A stretch of 64,000 nt of DNA, taken from the NCBI RefSeq assembly GCF_000002985.6, contig NC_003283.11, positions 1,364,001 through 1,428,000 on the forward strand, written 5' to 3'. How positions within the stretch are numbered: position 1 is the first letter of the stretch; each line of letters opens with the position of its first letter. The notes under the pieces were generated by a model, which was not told the DNA's origin, did not search any database, and was given only the letters and a program-made list of their open reading frames with translations. The position numbers were made by a program, and so were the translations under genes. Source of the stretch: Caenorhabditis elegans (taxonomy: Eukaryota; Nematoda; Chromadorea; Rhabditida; Rhabditidae). Positions 24,067 through 35,300 of this stretch are shown here, piece after piece.

Positions 24067-24315
24067 ATGGAAGGAAGCTTTTTTTCAGACAATTCGCAAA
24101 AGTCAAAAGCAGCGCGTCGCCGTTGGGAATCAGAAACAAAACAAAAAAGGCTCCAAGGGCAAACTGTTATGAAATATCGGCTGGAAGAACAAAGAAAAAA
24201 GGAAAAAGAACGACGAGGAAAATATCGAAAATTGGATGAAAATGAGTCATCGGTGGTCACTGAGAAAAATCAACGAAAAATCAACGAAAAAGCAAGAAAC
24301 TGTAAGAGAGAATGA
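24067..24315 (+). CDS. Candidate small charged ORF, unrecognised
   Basis: An 82-residue ORF starting at ATG 24067. It is very rich in Lys, Arg, Glu and Gln, with a likely helical or coiled segment around KYRLEEQRKKEKERRGKY, and has no cysteine-rich or membrane part. Its residue composition is more gene-like than the repeat ORFs nearby, and the sequence is not from a repeat family recognised here. No splice partner was found, and no promoter or poly(A) signal is obvious. It could be a short gene, an exon of an unrecognised gene, or a remnant of a transposon DNA-binding region. Confidence 0.25.
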   Translation: MEGSFFSDNSQKSKAARRRWESETKQKRLQGQTVMKYRLEEQRKKEKERRGKYRKLDENESSVVTEKNQRKINEKARNCKRE

Positions 24316-24964
24316 AGGAAAGGTACTTCACTTTTCATTAAAAAGTTGACTGGGACATCACTAGAAAACAACTTTTACTTATAAATATCACTAATTTATA
24401 TCATTGCGGTTGTGTAAAATGTTGCGTGTATATCATTATCAGACAAGTATTCAAGTTTTTCTAATCAGTAGAGTGCAATCACGTGGAACGATGAGTTCAA
24501 ACTAGTAGAAGTTTCTGAAGATGTAGCTCCAATATTGTTCAAATAGAAAAGTGAAAAGGCTTTTCGACAGCGCGGGAAAACGAGAAGGAAAAAGAAAACA
24601 TTATAAAAAAAAATTGAGACAGTATGATTCACAATTAGTCATCTCCAACTCAGTTTTTCGAAGAACACACACACAAATGTATATAATGTGTCTGTCGGGA
24701 TGGATGGGGGGAGGGAGAATAGTATCGAAAATCAGGGAAAAATGCGAGAAAACATAAATATGATACGTTCCGGAGACATCATCTTCTCGATTTTCGCGTT
24801 ATTTTCATTATTTTTTTTCAACTAAGAATATTCTAGAATGACTCATATATCTGATCTAAATTGGTATTTCTTATAGTTAGAATAACAGGTTTTTAGAAAC
24901 GTTTCTACTAGATTTTTTCCAAATTAAAAATTCAATTTTTGCTGTGGATAATGTAGTTCAGGGG

Positions 24965-25770
24965 TGCTCGGCAAATTTTTCTCTCGACAAAAATTTGCCG
25001 GAAATTTTGCTTTTTGACAAATTGGCGATTTGCCGGAAATTTTGATTTTTGGTAATTTGCCGATTTGCCGGAAATTTTGATTCACGGCAAAGTGCCGATA
25101 TGCCGGAAATTTTGATTTTTGGCAAAATGCCGATTTGCCGGAAATTTTGATTTTTGGCAAATTGCCGCTTTGCCGTTTATCGAACATTTGCCGATTAAAA
25201 TTGAAAATCTGAAATTTCCAACAACAAAAAAATGTGCAAAGCCACAAATTGCCGGTAATTTTTATTTCTGGCAATTTGCCGGAAACTTCAATTCCGGCAA
25301 TATGCCGATTTGCCGGAAATTGTGATTTACGGCAATTTGCCGATATGCCGGAAATTTTCAATTCCAGCGATTTGCCGATTTGCCAAAAAATTTTTGACAA
25401 TTGCCGCTTTGCGTATTTGCCAAATTGCCAAAAATTTTCAGCAACTGCCGGTTTGCCAATTTGCCGAAAATTTCTATTTTTCAATTCCGGCAATTTGTCG
25501 ATTTTCCGGAAATTTTGATTTTCGGTATTATGCCGAAATTTCCAATTCCGGCAAATATCCGGTTCACCGGAAACTTTCAATTACGGCAATTTGTAGATTT
25601 GCCGGAAAATTTCAATTCCATGCAATTTGCCGATTTGCCAGAAATTTTGATTTTTGGCAAGTTGCCGATTTGCCGTTTGCCAAACATTTGCCGATTAAAA
25701 TTGAAATTCTGAAATTTCAAAAAAAAGTGCAAAACTACAATTTGCCGAAAATTTTCGGCAAAATGGCTTT
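24965..25770. repeat. CGGCAA minisatellite
   Basis: About 22 degenerate units alternating TTTGCCGGAAATTTTGATTT and CAATTCCGGCAA types. All ORFs across it on either strand are repeat translations. Confidence 0.85.
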
Positions 25771-26576
25771 TTTTTCTACTAAATTTTTCAAAATTAAAAA
25801 TTCTATATTTGCTGTGGAGCGGATTTCAGAAACTAAAGTTCTGAAATTTTTTCTTCCAACCTTCTGGAGCAAAACACAAGCACCACTATCAGGTTTCCAA
25901 AATATTACACAATTTTTCAAACAAAAATAACGAAAAAAAAATCAAATTTTCCAATTCCATATTGTTTGTACAGAAAGGAAAAGTAATGCGTGTAGAACCA
26001 TTTTTATTGTTCCTCGCACCTTTTTACGGCTTTTCGATAACGGAAACGATTTTTGGGAGGCATTTGGGGTATCGTTATCAGAGAATTAGCATATCAAAGA
26101 GAGGAGGAGATGACAGAGGAAAAAAACGGAGTTCAATTTTATTAATACATTGATCGGAGAGAAAAAATCGGTGAAGATAGAAATTTTTGGGGCCGAACTC
26201 TCATTCAACAACTGGACACACATTTTTCTCCGTCTATTTTGTAATAAGTAACACAGTGGGCGAGGAGTATCAGAGACGTAAGAAGCACATGTGCAACTGA
26301 GATGCTTCTCCAACATCTCAGAAGACCCGGCCGGAATTTTGAGAATTTTTGCTGTGTTCGTCGCCAGCAAAACAATAGGGCGAACCTCGTTTTCCCCCAA
26401 GGAAACGTGATTGATTGTGGGTTGTTTTGTTTTTTTAGACGATGATTTCTTTTAAATTTTTGATGTTTCTCGAACAGGTGGAGCTAAACATGTGAATTTT
26501 TGAGCGAAAAAAAATGGGAAAATGGCGCAAAACAAATCGAAAATCCAGGGCCCCCAGCTGGGGATGATTCAAATCA

Positions 26577-27157
26577 TTGGTGTCACCCGCCATGGGAAAG
26601 TCGTGCATTGGGGCGCGTTTGCGCCGATCAGATTTGGAGGCAATGGTACATAGCAGGGCTGTGCGGCAACCGGCAATTTTTGGTTGCCGACGCTTCAGCA
26701 ACTTTTCGGCAACCGGCAACCAGGTTTTAAAGTTTTTTTTTGTTGTTGAAATTATATTTTTGAGAGTTTTGGAAAAAAGTATGGTCGTTTTTTTTCGTTT
26801 ACAGTGAAACTTTAGCATTTTTCAAACGCTCTGAATGCTTTTTTTCTGAGCTGCAAAATGCTTAACATTGATATCGGCAATTGCCGAAGTTGCCGAACTC
26901 TAAAAATTTCGGCAACCGGCAACTTTTGGTTGCCGAAACTTTGGCAAATTTTCGGCAACGAGCAACGCACAGCCCTGGTACATGGTCGCCCTTCCTATTT
27001 CACAGCAGATCACAATTTTGAATATGAAAATTACATGGCCCGTTTACTCAAATTTTCTTTCGATGCCGGCATATTTTTCATTGAGGTCGCCACAAATGTT
27101 GCTCAAAGTTGGAGAGACCTATTGCATCCTATTACCATGGTGGAATGCGATTCATGA
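26577..27157 (+). pseudogene. ORF fragment split by a transposon with 7-bp duplication
   Basis: The left part is open from about 26577 (core MGKSCIGARLRRSDLEAMVH) up to the insertion, and the right part resumes with GRPSYFTADHNFEYENY and runs to a TGA near 27157. If the inserted element and one copy of GGTACAT are ignored, the two parts are in the same frame. No protein family is recognised. It may be a broken gene, an exon pair, or a chance ORF. Confidence 0.3.
26653..26985. mobile_element. AGGGCTGTGC-ended element with GGTACAT duplication
   Basis: The element runs from AGCAGGGCTGTGCGGCAACC to GCACAGCCCT and is flanked on both sides by GGTACAT. The interior is a CGGCAACCGGCAAC-type repeat related to, but distinct from, the CGGCAAATTGCC family. 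A second AGCAGGGCTGTGCG end is seen at 42458. Confidence 0.65.
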
Positions 27158-27317
27158 GATTTAATTAGTAAATATTTTATTTTTAATGAAATTCAAATAA
27201 ATTAATTCAGTTTTCTTTCATATATGTACAGAAAATATCACAATTGAGCGGCTACATTATTGACGGCGTTGTGGGAATCTGTAAATTCAAAAAATATTGG
27301 CAACTGTATAGAAACAA

Positions 27318-27544
27318 CACGGATTTCTGGCTTCCCTCATTAATTGAAATGGAAGAGTTTGCCGAACTAGGCCATTTTGGCTCGGCCATATCTTGGGTAG
27401 ATTTACGGCGCGTTGCGGCTCGGTTCTAATTTTAAAACTAAATATATTTGTTCGTGTGGAGTACACGACTTTCCCACGCGTTGTCCGGCAGGCGATTGTC
27501 AATGGAGCGCGAAAAATTCAATGAGGAAGGCAAGAACCCCCGTG
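27318..27544. mobile_element. CACGG...CCGTG element beside a gene 3' end
   Basis: A 227-bp copy flanked on both sides by AAACAA, a 6-bp target duplication. Its right end lies 14 bp from the stop codon at 27559-27561 of the neighbouring minus-strand gene, so that gene's 3' UTR and poly(A) site must fall in or across the element. Confidence 0.8.
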
Positions 27545-27558
27545 AAACAATTAAATTC

Positions 27559-28041
27559 TCACCCTGGTGGTGGTGGTGGGAGAAGTCTCTTGAATTCGGG
27601 AGCCAAATTCTCAAGAACTCCGTGAATAGCAGCCTGTCTCTCCTGGAAGTCCAAGTTCTTGTCACGATGAATCGTCTTCAACTGAGCCTGAACTTCAGCT
27701 GGCAGCTGAGCAAATCCTGGTGGTGGAGGAATACGGTCGTGGACCTCCTCTGGGAGGTTCACCATAATCGTGTCAATTGCCTTGTGCTTCTCAAGTTCGG
27801 AGAGCGATGAGTCGGCGTGAATGGCCTCGAGGCGAGCAAGAGTCTCTGGAGGGAGAACTGCGGCAATTGGTGGTGGAACGGCCTGCAATGAAAAAATGTA
27901 AACAACTATTTGAAAAAAAAAACACAAGTTCCAAAAACTCACACTCATACCCGGTGGTGGACCACCTGGGAATTGTGGTCGAGCCAACACGGCTCCGACG
28001 AGGGCCAAGGCCAGAATCGAAAGTTTGGTTGAAGAGATCAT
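27559..28041 (-). CDS. Small secreted protein with internal duplication
   Basis: Two exons, complement(27943..28041, 27559..27882), give 140 residues. The ATG at 28041 is preceded by a TATA box about 40 bp away. Residues 1-20 form a clear signal peptide ending ALVGAVLA, followed by a proline/glycine-rich RPQFPGGPPPG stretch. The mature part is two copies of a unit of about 43 residues: LARLEAIHADSSLSELEKHK aligns with QAQLKTIHRDKNLDFQERQA, and each copy ends in a polyproline run (IPPPPG and LLPPPPPG). There are no cysteines. It resembles small nematode-specific secreted helical proteins, but no named family can be assigned with confidence. The function is unknown. Confidence 0.8.
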   Translation of the reverse strand: MISSTKLSILALALVGAVLARPQFPGGPPPGMSVSFWNLCFFFQIVVYIFSLQAVPPPIAAVLPPETLARLEAIHADSSLSELEKHKAIDTIMVNLPEEVHDRIPPPPGFAQLPAEVQAQLKTIHRDKNLDFQERQAAIHGVLENLAPEFKRLLPPPPPG

Positions 28042-28078
28042 GATGTTCTCTGCGTTCTTTCGGTTCCTCTTTCATACC

Positions 28079-28085
28079 TTTTATA
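28079..28085 (-). promoter_or_regulatory. TATA box of the small secreted protein gene
   Basis: TATAAAA on the minus strand, about 40 bp upstream of the ATG at 28041. This is a normal core-promoter position for a gene with a very short 5' UTR. Confidence 0.6.
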
Positions 28086-29365
28086 GGTAGCATCAATGTT
28101 TACCCCCGGCTCGACCCCATATGTGTCCGCACAAGCGCCGCCCAAATACTTGTTCGATTAGCAAAAGTGCAAAACACCGAGATTTTTCTTCCGGGTAAAC
28201 TTTGGAAATGTCTGGCTGTTATATAATATGGACCGCAATTAACGGTTATAAAATATTCGTAATTCTGTAGAACTAATGACCGAAAAATTCCACGTCAGTA
28301 GAGTGGTCGGGGTGGTTTTTCTTTAAGCCGCAAATAGCTGCCTTATGTCTTAATAAGTGTCTACAAAAGCAAAACTTCTTGTGCACGGGTGTCAGCTTGT
28401 CCCATCCCAGGCTGGCATCTGGAAATTGTTGCGCCACGTGGTTTTGATGCTCTGTGACGTCAAATTTTCAAAAATTTCGAATCCACGTATTTCCACGGCT
28501 CCATAGGCCAACAAAACAAGAGATCACGCTGATTACTTTTGCTCGTGCAACTGGTCCGTCTGGCCTAGTTTTACTTTCTCGCATTACTGTATACTATCAT
28601 TTCTTGCACATGGTGTCAGAGTGTCCCATATTGGTTTGATCTACTAGAATCGCGGGAATTTAGACGCGTCTAGAAGCAGATTTTACACGGTTAAGTGTAT
28701 GTTGACGTCACAGTTTTCTGGGCGAAAAATTCCCGCATTTTTTGTAGGTTAAACCATCTGTCTATGATCTACATCACATCAATGAGAAAAAAACCAAACG
28801 TTTTTTGAGTAGCCAAACAAACATTTCTTCTTCACCTATACCTCTCTCTCTCTATCCTCATATTTGCTCTTTTTCTCTAGCACACCTCTATCTCTCACTG
28901 ACCACTCCATCACTCCGATTGCACTTCAACTCATTTTCTGTCCTTTTTTGTTCGAATCGAATTTGAGAAGCACGATTCCAATTGAGCCAAAAGAGCTCTA
29001 TATTATTAATTCAGGTGTGTGTGTGTGTGTCGGAGCATCATCATCCAAAAATAGGCCATTATTTAGATATTTTGGGGCGTCAATAGGTCGCTTGAAAATG
29101 CAAAAAAAAATAGAGGATCGAGAAAATTTTCATTATAAATACATATAAAGCTGATAAGATCTGCAAGAGGTGGAACAATTGAGAAATAGGGAAATATTTT
29201 GAAGGATTTCCAAATAAGGGTTTCAACTTGAAACAAGCTACAATTTTTGAAATTAAAACGAATTTGCTCGTGGTTAATTTGAAATTTCAACTAATCACGA
29301 TCTAGAGAGATATGACAACCGGTTTTGAATCACAGAGAATCATTTGTGAGGAATAAGAGAAATTT
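28086..29365. other. Intergenic region between small secreted gene and snt-3
   Basis: Contains a diverged CGGGAA palindromic element (about 28610-28760), a pyrimidine-rich CTCTCTCTCTAT stretch near 28845-28895 and a short GTGTGTGTGTGTG run near 29015. No coding exon is recognised. It includes the distal promoter of the 28041 gene and the 3' flank of snt-3. Confidence 0.5.
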
Positions 29366-32300
29366 TTATTTTTTGGCTTTCGGCATGTTTTTGAAAGCCT
29401 CAGGAACCTCGGAGAGTAGGCTGTGCCATTGACCAACTGGTTTGTTTTTCTGAAAAAATTGTTTTAAAGGAGGTATTGCTGTATCAGACTCGAAATTGTC
29501 TGAAAACACCGAATTTCACAATGAAACTTGTTGAAAACTTCTCAAAAAAAAAGTTATGGCGGCTCGAAAAATGACCTAAAATTAGTTAAAATTTGAAGTT
29601 TGACCGACTTGTCAAGCGGCTGGTAACTAACTTTTTTTTTGAAATTTTAAAAATCTGATTTTAAGTATACAACATTTTGAAATGTAAGAATTTGCCGAAC
29701 TAGGCCATTTTGGCTCGGCCATATCTGGGGTAGGTTTACGGCGCGTTGCGTGTTGCGTCGCGGCTCGATTTTAGTTGTAAAACTAAATGTATTTGTCCGT
29801 GTGGAGTACACGACTTTCCCACGCATTGTCAGGCGGGCGATTGTCAATGGAGCGCGAAAAATGCAAAGAGGAAGGCCAGAACCCCGTGATTTTGCGTATG
29901 CAAGTTAATTATCTTGCGTATTCACACGTGTCAGGCTGTCCCACTTGGTGTCAGAGTGCCTCATTTCGGCTTGATCTACGTTGATCTACAAAAAAATGCG
30001 GGAGTTGAGACGCAGAGTTCTCCACTGATTTTGTATGGTTACGAACATGCTGACGTCACATTTTTTGGTAACAAAATTCCTCATTTTTTGTAGATCAAAC
30101 CGTAATGGGACATCCTGGCTTCACGTGCTGTCCCATGACGGTTTGATCTACAAAAAAATTCGGGAATATTTTTCCCAAAAAATGTGACATCAGCACGCTC
30201 TTATCCATACGAAATCAGTTGAGAAGTGTGCGTCTCTTCTCCCGCAATTTTTGAAGATTGTAGATCAAATCGAAACGGGGGATACTCTGACACCACGTGT
30301 TCTCAACTCTATTTAGGTACGTTTAAGGTCGACGGTGAACCGGATTTCGTAAAATTCGGTAACTTCTGGTGATCCACCAACCTTAAATGTACCTGAATTT
30401 AGTTGAAAATGCATGATAATTAACAAAAAAGTTAATTTCCAGCCGCTGCGACATTGACAAGTCGGCCAAATTTCTAATTTTAACTAATTTTGAGTCATTT
30501 TTTGAGCCACCATAACTTTTTTTGAGAAGTTTTCGATTTTATTCATCATAAAATTCGGTTTTTTCAAACAATTTTGAGTCTAATAAATCAATAAAAATAA
30601 AAATAAAAACTCACCAGCTGCCCCTCTTCGGGCACCGCATTAAGACAGTTGTCCCATTGAGTTTTACCATCAGCAGTCGGACTATCTTTGCCCAAAATAC
30701 AGCAACCAAGAAGATCATCTTTTCCTATTCTGAAAAATCGTCGTAATTTATTATATTTTTCTGAAATTTGCACACTAACCTATCCCAGTCCATAACCTGA
30801 ATTAAAATATTGGTTTCCGCAATTTGAGATGAAGGGATATCAAACACAAGGGTCTCGTGGAACACTGGATTCAAATTCGCTCGTTTTGTTGAAGATTTTT
30901 TCGATTTGAACCGTTTCCCGTTAAAAGTTTGCTCGATTTTCACATATGGATCTGCAAAATTTCATGTCTCACGTCACGCGCCAAAGATTCATTATTACCT
31001 GAAGCACCCGTTATATCCATTGGCCTTAAATTATAAGCTTTTGACACGTTGATATACAGCTTCTCCTCTTGATTCGAGTAGGTCAAAAAAAGTAACAAAT
31101 CACCGTAATCGTTCTTGTTTTGACTTGCAACAATATGCATTGTATATTCTGTCCACGTGTAAAGATCGGACTTTTCGAAAAGATCTCGCATTATGATGTT
31201 TCCAATGAGTCCGTGGCGGGTGAACCGATCGAAATCGTAGACCGTGAACTGAAATCCGAAAAATTGTTTCTGAACATAATTTTGGTTTTTGCATAATTTA
31301 ATTTTTCTTGAAATTTCGTTGACGTAGGTTTTTTAATCAGTAGGTCAGGAGTTCAACTTTCCAACCCAACACAATATTTTGTCACTATTTTTTTGTATCT
31401 GTTACTTTTTTGGGCATTTTTTCGGCGATGTATCATATTGGATTTTCCTGAATTTCTGTTTTTCTCTTTCTCCCCCGTCAAGCCTAAGCCTCAGCCTAAG
31501 CCTAAGCTTCAGCTTAGGCCAAGCCCACGTCTGAGCCTAAGCCTAAGCGTAAGCGTAAGCATAAGCGTAAACGTAAACGTAAGCGTAAACGTAAGCCTAA
31601 GCCTAAGCCTAAGCCTAACCCTAACCCTAAGCCTAAGCCTAAGCCTAACCCTAAGCCTAAGACTAAGCCTAAGCCTAAACCTACGTTAGGCATGTCGCCT
31701 CGAGGAAATCCACTTACTTGAAGCATCCTATTTGCCAAATTATTAAAAGAAACATCAAAGGAGAACATTTCATTAAATTCCGGATCATTCGTCTTTTTAC
31801 ATATTCTCGTTTTACAATGCCCTCGTCGCTCCGGTAACAAGTACATTTTCACGTATGGATCCACCGTGACACCCTTGTCTTCTACTGGAAGATTGTTGGC
31901 GCGAATTACATGTAACATTAGTACCCTGCAAACGTTGAATAGTTTTCATAAATAAAATTTTTAAAAAGTCAATTAAACAAACCTATGAATAAAATCATAT
32001 CTAAGCGCAAAAGTGAGCGTTCCCCGAATGCAACCTCCATCGGTTTTATCGTAGAACCCCAGCTCATAATGCATCACAGATCGTTCGTCGATATCCTCCA
32101 TCTGAAACATTGAAAATGAAGTCCGCATATAGAAGAAAAAATTGGAAGGAAATGGAGCCGACCATGTTTGCACTCAAATGGTTACGTGCCTAAACCCGCT
32201 AATTCGGTTTCGGGTAGATCCGATTACACTCGGGTAATTGCTCATTCTATTCATTGTATATTTGGCTATTTTCAGATATATTGATCTTTTACACTTACTT

Positions 32301-35300
32301 CAAATATTCGTAATTAAAAAGAGGAGATGAAATCGTTCAGGAAATTTTTTCTAGAACATAGTGTTTTTAAAGGTATTTTAAAGATGTATTCAATTTTTTC
32401 AATTACTTCATCAAACTCAAAATTGTCTGAAAATACCGAATTTCATAGTGAAACTTCTTGAAAACTTCTCAAAAAAAGTTATGATGGCTCAAAAAATGAT
32501 TTAAAATTTGTCGGAATTTGAAATTTGACCAACTTGCCAATGTCATTGACAACATATTCTAGCATTGACAAGTTAATCAAATTTCAAATTTTAGCTAATT
32601 TCAGATCATTTTTTTAGCCGTCTTAACTTTTTTTTTTGAGAAGTATTCAAGAAGTTCCATTATGAAATTCGGGGTTTTCCGAAAATTTTGAGTCTAATAA
32701 AGAAATAAAAAAGTTTCGGCTACACCACGTTTAAGTGGTATTCCTATTTAAAATTACCTGAAATTCTTAATGAAAAAATATTTTTAAAATATTTTCGTTT
32801 AGGCTAATAATTTTGAAAACTGATTAAAATCATGGTCAGTGGTTTTTTAGTTGTGGGTTCAAAAATGAATTTCCGACTAAAAATTTCAAAAAAGTCTACA
32901 AAATATTTTAGTTGTTGAGTTCGAGTATATTTGGCAATTTTTCAGAATTTACTATCCTAAAATTGATAAAAATTTTTTGATCAGCTTTATAGACTTTCTG
33001 ATACGAATTCGAAATTAATTAACGAGATATAAAACCAACCAATAAGAGGCTTAAATATATATTTTTTTTAAATATATAATAATAAATTTTTTTTCTTTTC
33101 ATCTTAACTATGTTCATCCAAAAACTTACCTCATCTATAACCTCGGGGTTTCCATCGACATTAAACAAAAACATTGAATTTCGCATAGAAGATGCGGACC
33201 GTGGATCATCACCCAAAAGTTCACAGCTGTCAGATCTGAAACAATTGAGCATGTTATTGTGTTGAATGGGAGGGAGAAGCTGGCGAGCCGAGGTGTACGT
33301 ACACCCCCACTCGTCTTCTCCAATTTCTATTCGCTAATTAGATTACTAATCTTTCGCGCCTTGTTCGTGTTTAGGCTGGAAACTACTGCTTAAAATTTAT
33401 CTAATCAACAAATGAACGAAAATGTTTTCAATAGTTTCAGCAGTGATAAAAAATTTTATACACAAAATTGAGTTCTCGAAAGAAAAAAAAACGGCAAATG
33501 TTTTCATAAACCTCAATCGAGAATATAATTCGTTTTTCCCGAAATTTATAGTTCTCTAGACGTCAGCAATTCTCAGATCTCCATTTTATAGCGAGAAAAC
33601 AGAGATTTCGAAAACTTTTTGAAAACTTGGCGTGGTTGCCTGGAAAATCAGGGTTTTTAATCTTTTTTTAACGCAGTTCATGGAAAAATTATAGCGCATG
33701 ATCATGAGGTTTGGGGAGTTAATTTCTGAACTTTAAGCCAATATAGGTTTCAAAAATAATGTTTCTTAAAACGTGTTTATAAATATATAATAGTCACTGA
33801 AAACATTAAAAATTGAATAAAATGTGTAATTTATTGTTGAAAACCGTAGCCTTAATCCTATAGATTAAGAACAGAGCAAATCTGAATAACCTTTAAATAA
33901 ATGTTTGCATATAAAACGTTTTCTTTTAGGAAATATGGTTGCTGATTTTTCTGATTTTTTTCTGATTTTTTTGAAATTTAAAAAGTTGTTAATTAACAAT
34001 AGTTTTATCATAAGTTTTTTTTTTATTTCTAGTGTTTAAAAAATTACGAGTTGAAAACCACAATTTCTTCAGTTAATAAATCATAAAATGAAACAGCATT
34101 TCTTAAAAATTACACGGGGTTCTGGCCTTTCTCATTGACCTTTTCGCGCTCCATTGACAATCGCCTGCCGGACAACGCGTGGGAAAGTCGTGTACTCCAC
34201 ACGGACAAATACATTTAGTTTTACAACTAAAAGCGAGCCGCGACGCGACACGCAACGCGCCGTAAATCTACCCCAGATATGACCGAGCCAATATGTCCTA
34301 GTTCGGCAAACTCTTCCGTTTCAATTTATGAGGGAAGCCAGAAATTCGTGAAAATGAAATTACTTTTGAAAATTCCGTTAAATACTTTGAGAAAAATATA
34401 GTCAAAACGCAAGTATTACTCCTGATTTCAAATTTACATAGTTCATAGTAAAACTAATACTTTCCAATGCCACCTAAAAACTTACACAGGCAAAGAGTTA
34501 GTGACGTGGAGCATCATTATTTGAAGTTTGAACTGATAGAATGATATCACACGAGCAACTAAAACAATGGAGAGGATTATAGAAAGAAACAAGAAAAAAT
34601 TATTATGTTTAGCCACAACAATGGGATGATGCGGAAGAAAAAAAAAATTCAATGTGAAAACAGAAGTATAAGTAAGAAAAGGGGAATATGGGAGGTGGTG
34701 CTTTATGAATGACTGATTTTGCTATATTTGCACAGAAAAGTTATATTAGAAGAAAGCGAAGATTAGTAATGGCTGGGTGGCTAAGGAATTTGTTAATGGG
34801 GAACTTGGTTAATTTTTTATTTTAAAAGAAATGCCAAGGAGAACAAAAAAAATCAGCTGAAAATAATATGTAACTTTGAACTTGAACTATAAAAAGTAAC
34901 AGTCCCAAAAATGTAATCGATAAAAAAAAATTAATACCACTTTAAAACTAGACAAGGCTGCTCAAAATGAAGGATCAATGAGCACACCTTCCTAGCGCAT
35001 CGAAATAAAATGTGAAACTTGATCTTTTACAACGTGATAAAAGATAGAGAGGCAGATATTTCGAATGAATACACGAAGGAAAGTTTTAACTATTTTCTGA
35101 GCATTCAGGCTTAGGCTTAGGCTTAGACTCAGGTTTAAGCTTAGGCTAAGGCTTAGGCTTAGTCTTAGGCTTAAGCTTAGCCTTAGGCCGAGGCTAGGTT
35201 TATGCTTAGGATTAGGCGAAAGCTCAGACTGAGGCTTAGGTTTAGGCTTATGCTCAAGCTGGGCAGGGAACAAAAGAGAAAAAAGAAATTCCAGAAAATT

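Larger units (their letters stand above)
19977..27317. other. Intergenic, repeat-dominated region
   Basis: No convincing gene is seen. The rga-4 promoter should lie just above 19976. The stretch holds CTCGTAGCG elements (20365-21145), CGGGAA elements (21268-21422 and the interrupted copy 23131-23658), CGGCAA minisatellites (21850-22372, 23205-23515, 24965-25770), a CACGG element (22523-22761), and two weak plus-strand ORF candidates listed separately. Confidence 0.55.

Noticed and set aside
24924..25930. 218- and 206-residue ORFs
   Set aside because: They cover the CGGCAA minisatellite on both strands; codon content follows the repeat.
26086..26400. 104-residue minus-strand ORF with fairly gene-like composition
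   Set aside because: No splice partner, promoter or recognised family, and a hydrophobic tail from AT-rich sequence; too weak to list as a gene.
9589..28041. rga-4 and the small secreted gene as an operon
   Set aside because: More than 7 kb of repeats separates them, and the small gene has its own TATA box; C. elegans operon genes are usually about 100-400 bp apart.
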